64,000 bases of DNA from Gracilaria gracilis (taxonomy: Eukaryota; Rhodophyta; Florideophyceae; Gracilariales; Gracilariaceae), in the NCBI GenBank assembly GCA_030374805.1, contig JARGSG010000189.1, forward strand, positions 1,364,001-1,428,000, written 5' to 3'. Shown piece after piece: positions 9,895-20,745 of this stretch (the first letter of the stretch is position 1; the number at the start of each line of letters is the position of its first letter). The notes under the pieces are model-generated. The model was given only the letters and a program-made list of their open reading frames with translations, was not told the DNA's origin and did no database searches. The translations under genes were made by a program, and so were the position numbers.

Positions 9895-11670
9895 ATGCCC
9901 CAATACGTCTCCATAATGATCGATGTCATGAACTTCATTTGGCACAGGGGTACTGACGGATCTAGGGGAAACATTTTGTATAATGTGACTGTTTTGAAGA
10001 TGAAGCAAGTTCTTAGGCCGTGGTTCAGCGGCAAAAGGGCAGAATCTCTGAAACAGATTCACCTACATGTGGATGACCCTGGTAACGTTATCAAACAGAA
10101 GTTTGGAGAACAAAGACATCGCGATTCTGTTCGGGATATGAGCGAGGTTGTCAAGAGCAAAACTGAAGAAGAGCTTCATAAGCTGGGGTTTGAGCTTCCC
10201 ATCACCGTTCCTTGGGAGTCATTGATGAGCTCTAGACTCACCACAGATTCAATGAGCTCCTTATATCTTTTCTGTGGAGCTCTTGCCGGAATGGAGCTAG
10301 AGATAGAATACAATCGAAACGTTGACATATATTTTCATGGCGGATGTTTCTCTATTTCTTTGTCGTGTGTTGGCATGAACGCCAATCAAATGATTCCTGA
10401 ATTGGCTACAAAAGATGAGAGTTGTGAACTTCCCCGTAGCGGAGAGGTAGTTCTGAAGGAGAAAGGTATCTCTGAAGAGGAAGGGAAAGACATTAGCTAC
10501 TCCGAACAAAACAATTGTGCGTCCGACCATCATGGAGACACAACATCGGACTCTTCCTTTCAAAAGATGCATGAAGCAGGAGATGAGCAACAAGATGCAG
10601 TGCTTCGGGTACCAAGGAATAGATCAAGCGTGTTCTCAAATTCTACTGGAATGCGCATAAGTGAAGCATGCCTTACACATGGTGAATCAGAAACTCGGTT
10701 TGTCGCGGCGTTCAAAGCATTTCTTTTGCCCAATGTTTACAAGGAAGGCATGGGAGTATCATTGAACAGACAGAGGGAATGCGTATTCGTTTCGAAAAAC
10801 ACTGACGTCACAATCATTCTTTCACTTGCGCAATGTATGCATAATTTGAATGTAATACATGTACTAGGTGACAGTGTAGTACATATTAACACGCTTCATG
10901 CTTGGCTTCACGAGCAAAAAGCAGCATCAGTAATGCTCGCATGCTCTTACGTCATGGCTGGCTGTGACTTTTCTGCTGGGACGTACGGTGTTGCACACGT
11001 GCACTACTTAAGGGCATGCGTGAGGCATGCACTGTTATTGAAAAACAATGGAAACCCGGTTGATACGAACTGCCTGCACTTGCTGACTCTTCTTGCATAT
11101 TTAGAAAAGCATGGATTCAAATATCTCATCAGTAGATCAGAAAAGGAAACATTACTGGATCAATGGAAGGCTGCTGGGTACGATGATGACGAAGTGAATC
11201 GTCGTACGAGTCAAATGTTTCTAAGTGCATGGGATATTGGCAGCGATGATTGGTTCCTTGACGTGAGAAGATACGTTGCGGATCATTCGAAGTCGTTAAG
11301 GGATCTCATGCCCCCTTTGGAGCATGTTCTAAATCAAATTAAGAGGATAAGACACATTGTGTTTATGTACTGGCTCAAGGCCGAGAACGAAGACCTTTCT
11401 CCTGGGTTTTTGCGGGTTGTGATACTGAGTACGGATTCACAAAAGATGGAGGGCTCCTGATAGAAAGGAAACAGGATGTAGATGATATCGGAAAGAAGAT
11501 GAAATATCTCGTGGCAAGGTGTAATTGCAAGAAAAGTTGCTCTACAAGACAGTGTTTTTGTCTTAAACGAAATGTGAAGTGTATAGGATGCGATTGCGGT
11601 CATCAAAAATGCCCAAACAGGATAACTGAAGCTCACATCGGCGAAGTAGAAGATACAGCGGAAGAATAAA
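9895..11670 (+). pseudogene. XPG/FEN-type nuclease-like protein with C-terminal CXC zinc tail
   Basis: The frame 9895-11460 begins MPQYVSIMIDVMNF, an N-terminal Asp pattern of PIN/XPG folds, and later has REC-V-FVSKNTDVTIILSLAQ and VMLACSYVMAGCDFSAGTYG. These match the SxDTDVxxL and TGCD motifs of transposon-borne XPG-like proteins, which are metal-dependent structure-specific nucleases. A frame change near 11400-11415 leads to TEYGFTKDGGLLIERK and then a cysteine-rich tail (about 11520-11620) with CNCKKSCSTRQCFC and CDCGHQKCPNR. That CXC-type cluster normally ends these proteins, so the tail belongs to this gene. The middle (10,390-10,700) is an acidic, low-complexity linker. Confidence 0.65.
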
Positions 11671-11938
11671 GTTCTGCAGACAATGATGGCACTGATGAAA
11701 TGGAAATGTCCTTCATGGAATCGTTTGAATGTACTGGTATTGGCTACATGTAGTGTATACACGAAGTTTTCAGCCAACTCCGTCGACAGTCTACCGAGAC
11801 ATATAATATCCAAAACTGATATTGAAGAATTGCTGAACACCATCCAGTAGCAACGAGTCTAACGTTTTAAACGTGCTTCTAATACCTAAAGCAACAAACT
11901 CTGTTTATAGCTAATTATACTTATTTCATGTTGAAATT
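11671..11938. other. Stretch without recognised gene
   Basis: About 270 bp between the plus-strand nuclease and the minus-strand frames. AT-rich, with no inverted end or repeat that I could match elsewhere. Confidence 0.4.
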
Positions 11939-13144
11939 TCAATGGAAGGCGCTGTTCACGGAGCTAAGGAGCAAGTTCACCTTGTTGCTTTGGCCTCGCA
12001 GAGCATGAGGAAATGCCAGTTCCATTGCTTGTAGGTCGACGTAAACTTTAGAAGGATTTCTGCAGGCCAGTGCTACCCAATGTAGATATAAAAGTTCCAC
12101 ATCGTTCGGCGGTGGAAACTTCTCAAGGTAGGAGCAATGACGCGATATGAAAAGTCCTAATTCCTGAAACCCATGCTCATATATCATGCTGTAGGGAGTG
12201 AAGTAATGTTCCTGGCGTTTGAACGAGAGACATCCAGGAGGTATTCGGACAAGTAATATGCCTTTTGATGTAATCCAAGACGTTCTCTGAACAATTCCAT
12301 GAGTCATACGTAACGGTAATAACACACAACGACAATAAGGAGAATTTCGTCGAGTGCCACAGTCAAATACAGTAACCATGTTTTGCAGAAAAGATGTCAT
12401 ATAGGGGAGGTTGCCACCAGCTCCTTCCATACGTTGCTCTACGTCTTCCCATGTTCCGATGGACCCAAACGCATGATCTTGTGCATCCAAACTGCAAAAA
12501 TATGAAAGTACTCCGCTCTCATTTGAACTATCTGCGAAGAGCTCTACTGTAATCGAAGATGTTAGAACCCATATAGAGTACAAGAACGGAGTCACTGTCA
12601 TTGCCGTAGAACTGAATCTCGAACAAAACTTTCTGGAAATGAGGTCCCACAGAGTTGTCAGGAATAAAGTGTCATTGTAGCCAGAAATGGGTTCATCATT
12701 AAGCTATAGATATTGTTCTTCATCTACATGAAAGACCTGCAAAACCGCTCTCCCAGTTTTTTCCCTCTTCTTGATTCCAGTTTGTATGTAACGCCAGTAT
12801 AGTTTTTCTGCCAGCTCGTCTTTGACAACCATTTTTCGCGTTAATGAGCGAGTTCCTGACGCAGATTGGAGTACGGAGATACAGTATGCAGTGCAGGAGT
12901 TTTTATTAGAAGCTCTTATGCTAAGGGTGACCAGTGAAAGAGAATAATTGGGATTACAAATGTGTTTTCTGTTATGAGATTCTCGACATGACGGAGGATG
13001 AGAAGAATACTGTTTTCCTAGCGGCACAGACCTACGACCACTCCGTTCCGTCAATAGACCATACCGATAGATACCGAGTTCCATGTTAGACAACAGATAT
13101 AAGTGATTCTGCTTCAGAGTTGGTTGCGGCAATCCTAAGGGCAT
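11939..13144 (-). pseudogene. Unrecognised minus-strand gene in two frames
   Basis: Two minus-strand frames, 12704-13144 (146 codons, MPLGLPQPTLKQN) and 11939-12601 (220 codons), have no overlap and about 100 bp between them. The second reads like ordinary soluble protein (WVALACRNPSKVYVDLQAME, ISRHCSYLEKFPPPNDVELL) and the first contains EKLYWRYIQTG near its end. I do not recognise a family. Placed convergently against the Academ-like nuclease, they may be an accessory gene of the same element or a broken host gene. Confidence 0.35.
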
Positions 13145-13152
13145 TGAACCCG

Positions 13153-13233
13153 TACACGCAAATAATTTGCGTCTTTGAGTACACGCAAATAATTTGCGTC
13201 TTTGAGTACACGCAAATAATTTGCGTCTTTGAG
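13153..13233 (+). repeat. 27-bp tandem repeat, three perfect copies, palindromic core
   Basis: Units 13153-13179, 13180-13206 and 13207-13233 are identical. Each holds ACGCAAATAATTTGCGT, an 8-bp inverted repeat around one base. Three units with no variable spacers are not a CRISPR array. They could be protein-binding sites at the edge of an element. Confidence 0.95.
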
Positions 13234-13800
13234 GCGTGTTAGCGGTGCCTGCGCGGTGACGACGTGCGCTAAATTGACATGAGCCATTCAGAACATTGTT
13301 CAGCAGTGTGAAAATCTGTGCCAGGTGAAATGAAGGATGGCGAATCGTGTAGAAGTCTTCAGATCAGAACTGGATGCAGCGACGGCCTGATGGTAGCAGA
13401 AGTGCTGGAGAAGGTAACGGCTCGAAAGATGCGTCCATACCGCCTCGACACGCGCGTTCAAAATATACGTACCGGCATGCAAAATATCAGATTTTCCAAA
13501 TCTACTTCCCAGCGCGTCATTTCTCACGGACTGCAGAGCTCCACACTGATACTCGAAGAACTCGGTGATATAACACGCAATTTTTTCACTCTTTATCGCA
13601 TCTGAGAGATGAAATAATAAGCTTTCGTAAAATTTTACTTTCGTCTACCACGACCTACATATCGTTCCACAACGCTAACTTAACAAGACCGCCCAAAACA
13701 TAAGCAAAAACGCATATATATCAAACCCCTAAGCGTCATATAACACGCAAGAATCCAGCAATCACGAAAGCAACTGACCACGCACGCCACACGCCAACTC
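13234..13800. other. Stretch without recognised gene
   Basis: About 570 bp between the tandem repeat and the second pogo-like transposase stop codon. Short frames on both strands overlap each other and look random. It probably holds the 3' flank of the transposon; I could not identify its terminal repeat. Confidence 0.4.
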
Positions 13801-15489
13801 TTACTTGTCCCGAACAATGTTCTGGTCCATGCGCACAGCACGCTCGTCGTCGTGAAAGACAACGTTGTTCAGTTCCTGCATGCTTATCATGGCTTCAATG
13901 GCACGGTTACGAAGTGCAGCATTTTGGCGACGAGCTAAAGGGGTTTCCTTCGGATGAGCGAACAAAGTCTCCTGACGCGGCGCAAGCTCCGCAAGTAGAC
14001 GGAGGTCAGCAGCACTTTCCAGGAAGAGCGATCCGGATGCCCTGTTTCTCAGAGACTGCAAGACGGTTTCGGCTGTCAAATGACGTCCGTACGTAGTCGT
14101 CAGGCGTACCGTTCCGCACTCGTCAACCTCACTTTTGTTCACCAAAAACGTAGAACTCTTGAGGAAAGTGTAAACCAATACCAACAAAGAAAGTTCGTCT
14201 TCTTTCTCCTTCTTGTCGAGGAAAACAGACTGTTCAACAGCTGACACGCCGGGGAAACCCTTCTCGTAGTTCCAGTTACCAATTTGTCTAAAACTACTCC
14301 TAATGTTTTCGTAAACCAAAGATTCAGACAAAGCCACCGTGATTGCTTCCGCGATGTCGAAAACATCAAGAACCGATCGCATTCGTGAGAACCGATGAAT
14401 TTCGCGCTGCACAAATGATTTGTCTGAGCGGAAAACGCCGACCTCTAAAGGCTGCAGAATATGACTCGTGTGAGAAGGCAATGTGACGACAATGATGCGG
14501 TTTTCTTTCAACAGCTTGAGCGTTTTGTACCCCAGGTGTCCTGCGTAGCCGTCCAAGGGTATCAATAGATGCTCTCCATTGCGACGTAGCTCTTCAGTCT
14601 CATTCACGAACTGGGTGGCCGAGTCGAATAAAATGGCTTGATCCACTCTAGGAATATCCTATTGATAGAGATAACAAGGCGGAAGATAGTCATGAAGGGT
14701 CTGAAGCCTACCGTTAACAAATCGATATTGGGCACGCTTACCCCAAAACACAATAACAGGTTTCCAAGCCTGTCCATCCGCCGATACCACTGGCATAACC
14801 GTAATACGATCACAAGCCCCTTTCACTTTCGTGTTCTTCTGTATCAATACGGAGTTTCGGCTTCCGATGCCTTTTCGCAGACTACGACCTAGTATCTTCG
14901 AAACGGACACACCGGATTCGTCAAGATTAAAAATTCGTCGGGAGTCCACAATGTGATAACGGTCAATCAGACTCTCGAGTAGAGCAAAATGCCTCGCAAT
15001 CTTTTCCGGTGTCAGTTCCGCTCTGTCGCTTTCAATGATTCGAAAGGGCATATACTGCAAATTGTGCCTCATTATGAAGCGATTCAGCCAACCAAATGTG
15101 GGCCTGTTGTTTTGAAAACCGATTCGTTGCTGCTGATCAGGGGCTAGAAAAGACACATAAGCTTGAACGAGGTCACAAATTCCAACTTTCGTTAATGGAG
15201 TGTTGTGCTCAACGAAGTATTGAACGCCACGAACGATCATACCCTCTTCTTCTTTGGTTAATGCTGTCGGACGACCATTCTCCCGATACGGCAGACTGAT
15301 ATCAGCGGAACTTTGCGGTTGGGCTTCCGGATACGTCTTCATCCATGCTTTGTACGCCTTGTTGAGTCGATACTTAGAGATATTGTACTTTTCCTCTAAG
15401 TCCTTAAAGCTTATGTTGCGCTCGAAGCAGTGGAACGCAGCTCGCTTCATGACTTCGTGAACCTGTGCAACTGTTGTGGCATCGGACAT
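13801..15489 (-). pseudogene. Second pogo-like DDE_1 transposase, single in-frame TAG
   Basis: A continuous minus-strand frame of about 560 codons from MSDATTVAQVHEVMKRAAF (15489) to the stop at 13801, interrupted only by a TAG about 280 codons in (14659-14661). N-terminal: a helix-turn-helix (FKDLEEKYNISKYRLNKAYK), then a CENP-B-like segment (NRPTFGWLNRFIMRHNLQY). Catalytic: IFNLDESGVSVSK (first Asp), LLIPLDGYAGHLG (second Asp), SHTSHILQPLEVGVFRSDK, where the usual third Asp of pogo (QPLDVGxF) is Glu. That makes it DDE rather than DDD, which may still be functional. This is the best preserved transposase here; the single stop could even be a sequencing difference. Confidence 0.85.
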
Positions 15490-16054
15490 GGTGATGGATT
15501 TTGTCGTATGTTGATGAATGTGTGTGCTTCGATGTGTGGATTTGCAGTGGTAAAGCTTCGAAGTGCGAGCGGAGACAGAGTGTGGCTTCCTTTTATACAG
15601 ACGTCTTCTTCGCGGCGTTTTGTAGAAAACGGACCATAGCAGCGTTAGCTGAGATTATCAAAGCTGTATGAGTACCACTGAGTGTTTGATTCACACTCGC
15701 AAGGGACGAAATTGACGGAGGAGAATGCGATTCAGTCTGTCGTGAGACTTTTGCGAGTTGTCTTGCTTCTTCACTGTGTCAGTGTTGGTTAGTGATGTCC
15801 AAGTGTGTGTTAGGATAAACGGGCGTTTGCATTCATGTTGCAAATATAGTTTGTGTTAGCGCGCGAAAGCGAAGACAACATCGCAAACAACCTTGTGTTG
15901 GGATTACATTACGTTAGAATTACATATTCTTCTGTGGACGACGGTTGCAGAAAGACACCACCTGCTTCGCGATATTGGATGAGCGCCTCATATGTTTTGC
16001 CTTCAATTTGTCGCATTGTGGAGGGAGAAGTGTTCCTATTGACACCATGAGAGA
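15490..16054. other. Stretch without recognised gene
   Basis: Upstream of the minus-strand pogo-like gene. It should contain that gene's promoter and the outer end of the element, but I could not identify a TATA box or inverted end with confidence. Confidence 0.35.
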
Positions 16055-16745
16055 TCAGACAAATTGCCTCATTTCCTTTCGACGAGGAAGATGTAGCGGC
16101 TTCAGGTTCAGAGTGATTACGAGATTCTGTTGAAGAACGCGCGTTTTTGGTGTTCGCTTTGAAACGAGAGGTTTGATTTTTTGGGAGGGGTTTGCTGTAG
16201 GTCTGTTATACATCATCACAAACCACTCTCGCGTGCCGGGCAGAGCAAAATATTCTCCGCTGGAAGCCATGAACGTTCCCAGCTCCGTCTCAAGATAAAA
16301 AGGAAAGTCTGTGATGATAATACACCAATAAGTGGAGAGAAGGAGAATCTACGCACTGTCAGAAATGTCGTAGAATCCCTCGAGAACCTCCTTTCGTTTG
16401 TAACATTTTTGCATAGAACCTCTTTTTCCTTTAGATCCAGTAGAGTACTGACAAGTACGCAGATCTTTTGTACCGCCATCTCCAATTGGTCCTTTGTCTA
16501 CAAACGTAACGCACATGTCGTCGCAAAATCATCGAACACAAAGCGCGGGCTTTTTGAATCTCAAACACCGCTTCCCGCAGGTTTTGGTATCTCATGCTGC
16601 TTTGCAAAAGCTTCTCGCTCTCCCGCAATAACTTCAATTCTTGCAACAGCCTGGCTCTCAATGAGGGTTTCGTTTCCATCCAGCCCAATCGAAGAGAGGT
16701 TTTTGCAGAGTTTTCTGGAATAGCAACTGGCAAAAGTGTCATCAA
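16055..16745 (-). pseudogene. Unrecognised coding-like minus-strand frames
   Basis: Three overlapping minus-strand frames (16431-16745, 16216-16485, 16055-16270) read like protein: a helical segment rich in Leu, Glu and Arg (RARLLQELKLLRESEKLL, EAVFEIQKARALC) followed by MASSGEYFALPGTREWFVMM. The plus strand is open as well (16181-16723), in the same frame as the Ulp1-like gene below, so which strand is coding is uncertain. No family recognised. Confidence 0.25.
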
Positions 16746-18112
16746 AATATCTGCGCGTCTTGAAACAAGAGCTTTTAAAACTCCTTCAGGCCATTATGAT
16801 AACTCTCCAAAAAATTGATATTTTCGTTAATTATCGGCCAAAAGATCCTCTTGACTACTTTATTGTCGGTTTATTGGATCCCTGGAACCAGGACTCCGTA
16901 TATAAAATAGAGGCTGACCTGAATTATATGAAGAAAAGCGCGGAGCTCTAAAATGACAAGGTTAGCTTAGATCGCTCGTTAACGCATGACGAAGTAGCGA
17001 AAATGAAAGAAACACTTAGAACGATTGAATCGTTATTTGCAGGAGCGAGACGCAACACTTCCATAACGTTTATTCGAGTGAATCATTTTGGTCCCAAAGA
17101 ACTGCAAGGAGTGTGGGACTACCTTATCGCTGATATTGAGAGTGCGACAGATCACAGAAGTGAAATAAGCCATCACCTAACAAAATCTAGTGGAAAAGAG
17201 AAATGGTTTTGCAATACGCCTCTCAATTCAGGTGTAGTGGAGCTCGAACCTGAATGCGGTGTTGTGTTTGTCCCCATAAACACAGGATGTTTACTTTGAG
17301 GGTCGTCCATCCTATTTTAGGAGAAAAACCCGCAAGAAAGACTCGAAATTTTGGAGAATTATGAAACCAAGTTCTCCGAAAAACTTTATCCTAGTCTTTG
17401 CGGTCTTTCTGCCATTTTTGTTACGGCCAACATAAAAAATTGTCATTGGGCAGCGTTCGTGGTCCAGCGAAACGATAGAAACCGTTGGAAAATCTTCTGG
17501 GGAGACAGTAGACGATTTGACTGTCCGGCCAAATTTAGAGCTCTGATTATGGCAGTTATTGAGTTCAGTAGGAAAGAGAAGCTTGAATGGACTTTGGCGC
17601 CGGATAACGACAGGTTGGATGTATTGAAATATCAGTATCAAGAAGATTCGTATAGCTGCGCGGCCTACGTACTGTCGATGATGTCACATTTTGCTCATTT
17701 GCTCGGAGTGATGCCGACGCAGAAGTTTGTTCTAGGGCATGCCTCCGATTTGACCGAGCGATACCGTTGGTGTTGTCTGGAGTCTCGCATTCGCATCGTC
17801 ATGTCCTTCTTTCATATTATCCCCATTTCTAATGCATATGCAGTTGACCAACTGCATATGGAGCGTTTGGAGAGGATCTACATTGCTCGCCGCAGTAAAG
17901 AAAACGAGAAGGGCCAAGGAGAGGAGAAACGGCGGGCTAGCGATGGAGAGGAAACTGCGGAGGACATACTAGATCCACAAAAAAAAGCAGCCGTTTGGAC
18001 TCTGATATTGGCAAGCATATGGAACCCTCACCGAGTAGGAGGCAACCGACGACGTATGAAAACGGCGAAAATAGCAGAGGTTCTTGTGCAGAGAACTGTT
18101 ATCCAACAGTGA
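16736..18112 (+). pseudogene. Ulp1/C48-type cysteine protease of a MULE-like element
   Basis: One plus frame from 16736 to 18112 with three in-frame stops (16949-16951, 17297-17299 and one shortly after). The N-terminal part is helical (EVAKMKETLRTIESLFAGA). The protease part shows NCHWAAFVV (His), WKIFWGDSRR (Asp) and YQYQEDSYSCAAYVLSMM (Gln and Cys). This His-Asp-Gln-Cys order with W after His is the SUMO/Ulp1 (peptidase C48) signature. Such proteases process small ubiquitin-like modifiers and are often carried by Mutator-like transposons of plants and algae. The tail is charged (RRSKENEKGQGEEKRR). The frame change at an A-run near 17980 leads into the zinc-finger frame. Confidence 0.7.
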
Positions 18113-18480
18113 AAAAGAAGGATCAATATGAAGGTACTACGTCTAAGACGTGGATTGTCGTTAACCTACCAAAATACGTCCATGACAAATGCGAAGTTGA
18201 AGGCTACGAGTATGGAGTGCAGTTTTGCAAGGTAGTAACACGCTCCCGTCAATACGGCCTCAACGTCAGACTCCGTTGCTTGAAATACAATCAAAGGGCC
18301 CCTGGGTGTATGTGCAAAGCTTCCTTCATGGCAAAAGCATTGAGGAACGAGAAGGGCTGGAAACTGTCAGGAACTGACGTTCACAATCACGAACGACTCC
18401 CTGAGGACTACCGTGGCAGTAAGAGGAAGCGAAGGTGTGGTATAATGCACAAAAAAAGAGAGAGTCCGAAGCGGTCTTGA
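17995..18480 (+). pseudogene. FLYWCH/FAR1-like zinc-binding DNA-binding domain
   Basis: 162 codons in a second frame overlapping the end of the Ulp1-like frame. The core has VRLRCLKYNQRAPGCMCKA, then GWKLSGTDVHNHERLP: Cys...Cys...His-x-His, the spacing of WRKY-GCM1/FLYWCH-type fingers that bind MULE ends. A basic tail (GSKRKRRC, HKKRESPKRS) follows. It probably formed one protein with the Ulp1-type protease through the A-run at about 17980, or is the front of a transposase lost downstream. Confidence 0.55.
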
Positions 18481-18789
18481 GACGGAGCGGCGGCAGCGTA
18501 CAGTCTTGTGACTGTAATGCATCCGAACGGCTAAGGAGGGCGGAAGAAGCGGGCGGTCGAAGGGAGAGTGGACGGTCGATATCATCAAGCGCGTACAGGT
18601 GCGCGCAAAACGGTACAAACGGTCTGAGAAACCTTAGTAAAATATACCGTGCGGTCTACCGTAAGTGCAAACTAACGAAAAAGAGGTTCGGCAGAAGATG
18701 CTTGTCGTTTACGATTGGGGCATCGGGAGATCTGAGCTGCAACTAAATATCGGGTCTAGGCCCTCTACTGACTAATTAGTCAGCACATG
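18481..18789. other. Stretch without recognised gene
   Basis: Purine-rich remnant after the zinc-finger frame, with a perfect 16-bp palindrome CTGACTAATTAGTCAG at 18769-18784. No gene recognised. Confidence 0.4.
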
Positions 18790-18881
18790 TGCAGTCTGGA
18801 TAGTGACAATGCAAATTAGACCGATCGTACAGTAGCTACTGTACGATCGATGTAATTTGCATTGTCACTATCCAGACTGCA
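18790..18881. repeat. 92-bp near-perfect palindrome between the two MULE blocks
   Basis: The arms TGCAGTCTGGATAGTGACAA (18790-18809) and its reverse complement (18862-18881) fold around CGATCGTACAGTAGCTACTG at the centre (18835/18836), with two or three mismatches. It might be a small fold-back element, or two abutting MULE ends meeting head to head. Confidence 0.95.
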
Positions 18882-19133
18882 CGCCTGTCCAACTCGTACG
18901 CTGTGCCAACCCGTCCTGGCATTCAGTCACCAAATCGTACACGTGTCCGGTGCCACTGCACTGGCCCACCGTGTACTACCCCTTTGTACGTGAACGGCCA
19001 ATCGGATACACAAAGCACCAACTTGCGCCCACTATACTACAGACGGGAAGCTGTTAAGAATACAATAAAGAAGAACACTCCTGACCACCTTCGTATTCTC
19101 TGTATTACTTTTACTTCCGTAGAGAAAAAAGCA

Positions 19134-19684
19134 ATGCCTACTGAAGAAGATTTGAAATTACCATCCCCGACCTCAATACCGTCAAACGCCCCAGGGCCTT
19201 TCAATGCACCATTTGCAACCACTTATGAAGACAATGACGACTATATGGAACATTTCCCGCATCGTCCCCCCAGTGTTTTGGAATGGATGCAGAATTAGTG
19301 GGCTGCTAGTAAAGACACCCCTTTCTGAGTGCTCCACAGCTACGGTCCGCCACAGTTATTGAGCCTGAAGCGGAGGCTGTGGGGGAAGTTTTCGATGTGG
19401 ATGAATATTCATATGGAGAGTCTGGAGAGAAGATATACGCATGTGGCGAGGTAGATACAAAAACCGAAAAAGGCTCGGAAGATAGTTCGGTAATCGTAAT
19501 AACAGATCAAGTGAGAAACAGGGAGCGTTCCTCGAAAGGGGAGGAACTAGATTGTTTTACAGAGAATGGCCCACACGTTTCCAGAGAAGGGAAGAGTCAC
19601 TTTAATGCCAGCTTACCGAACTCAGAAAATCATGGTGGGGAAACGGAAAGCAGAGCTTCAGACGAGGATTATACCGCAGAATAA
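19134..19684 (+). pseudogene. Acidic N-terminal region of MULE-like protein B
   Basis: From ATG 19134 the frame reads MPTEEDLKLPSPTSIPS and ends with SVLEWMQN at 19298. A second frame at 19379-19684 is very acidic (VDEYSYGESGEKIYACGEVD, ASDEDYTAE) and lies in the same frame as the zinc finger at 19703, separated by a TAA. These are plausible leading segments of the transposase that follows. No domain is recognisable. Confidence 0.4.
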
Positions 19685-19702
19685 TTTGTCCGGCGTGGGT
19701 AA

Positions 19703-20125
19703 GTGGCTTACCTGGAACAAATCGAAACCACCGCGAAAACTAAAGTATTTCAGCAGCTACAATTTATAGCGAAGCACTTTGGGTTTAAGCTGTTAATCCA
19801 GGACTCCAAGTATGATGCAGAGAAAGATGGCACGAAAGTTCTTGTGAGGGGATACCTGAAGTGTTGTATGAAGGATGATGAGGAATTCAGATGCCCATAT
19901 TCCTTTAAAGTAAGAAGAGTTTTAGTTTACAAGTCCGGTACTACGAAGTATGTATTTCATCAGGACTTCTCTACGGCGTACCACACTCATATCGCAAAAC
20001 CTAGCGCGTTTCGATATAAGTTATCGCCTGAGATGGAGCAAGAAGCTACACATTTACTTCACAAACTTCATCTGAAGTATGACGCCGTACTAAGATTAAT
20101 GGAAAACAAGTACGGGTCAGGGTAG
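19703..20125 (+). pseudogene. FAR1/FLYWCH-type zinc finger of MULE-like transposase B
   Basis: 140 codons including GYLKCCMKDDEEFRCPYSFK and YVFHQDFSTAYHTHIAKP, i.e. Cys...Cys...His-x-His spacing of the DNA-binding finger found in front of MULE transposase cores. After it LSPEMEQEATHLLHKLHLKY is a helix typical of the linker before the catalytic core. The frame ends TAG at 20123-20125 and the next frame begins six bases later. Confidence 0.65.
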
Positions 20126-20130
20126 ATAAG

Positions 20131-20745
20131 ATGCTGTTCAGAAAGAGGTTGAAGTATATGAAGGAATCACTATATCCTAAAGAAAAGGATTGTGTACGCT
20201 TGTATCAGAACCTCCTCGCCCTGCAGTCCCAGAACCCCGAGCATAAAGTATACTGCCGTGCGAACAACGATAACGGACTCCAGTACGGGGCATGGAGTTT
20301 GCAGAAATGGCAGGACGATTATAAGTGGGTTTGGTGTTGTACCAGGCGTTTCTATGGATTGTAAAGTGGTGGCGAACCGTTTCAATCCCCCGCTCATTAC
20401 CGTGAATGGACGAAGTAATCAAAGTCACCTCACAACTTTTTTTATGGGCTACATCGGCAATGAAACTCCAGAGAGTTTCGAGTGGATCCTCGAGACGATG
20501 AAGGAGTACGTGAGGTTATCTCCAGCATCGTTCGCTGTCGATCAGTGCATGGCTCTGATGGAGCTATTCGAAAAGTTTTCCCGCTCTTTCACATTGTCTT
20601 AGACGATGAGCATCCTAACCAAAATCAGCAGAGTAATGTTCAGTATTGGTGTAAGAAGGTAGGACGGTCACAGCTGGGAAGTGAAATGGGGGAGGACCTG
20701 TACGCCCTTCGGAAGTGCGTCATTGTCGATCTCTCTGAAGAGTAG
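20131..20745 (+). pseudogene. MULE transposase core, several frame changes
   Basis: Overlapping frames 20131-20364, 20192-20602 and 20482-20745 together show the MULE (PF10551-like) order: QSQNPEHKVYCRANNDNGL, then VSMDCKVVANRFNPPLITVN (first Asp), FFMGYIGNETPESFEWILET, SFAVDQCMALM (second Asp) and LFHIVLDDEHPNQNQ. NET-P-ESFEW-L is a hallmark of this core, which catalyses cut-and-paste transposition. The finding of a MULE core directly after a FAR1-like finger is the normal architecture. The copy is decayed with at least two frame changes. Confidence 0.8.

Larger units (their letters stand above)
5731..11670 (+). mobile_element. Academ-like DNA transposon: transposase region plus XPG-type nuclease
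   Basis: A 5.9-kb block of plus-strand frames that read like parts of two long proteins. The first (5731-9846) has cysteine pairs near the start and a GDQPTYKM motif with a later FFHIEKQ segment; this resembles the GDQ/H-x-x-K proteins annotated as DUF6589 in many eukaryote genomes. The second (from 9895) is an XPG/FEN-type nuclease relative with a CXC zinc tail. A transposase partnered with an XPG nuclease is described for the Academ superfamily; assigning this block to Academ is inference. I could not find convincing terminal inverted repeats at either side, so the limits given are those of the coding frames only. Confidence 0.5.

Noticed and set aside
13153-13233. CRISPR-like array
   Set aside because: Three directly abutting identical units without spacers, in a eukaryotic transposon context; no cas genes.
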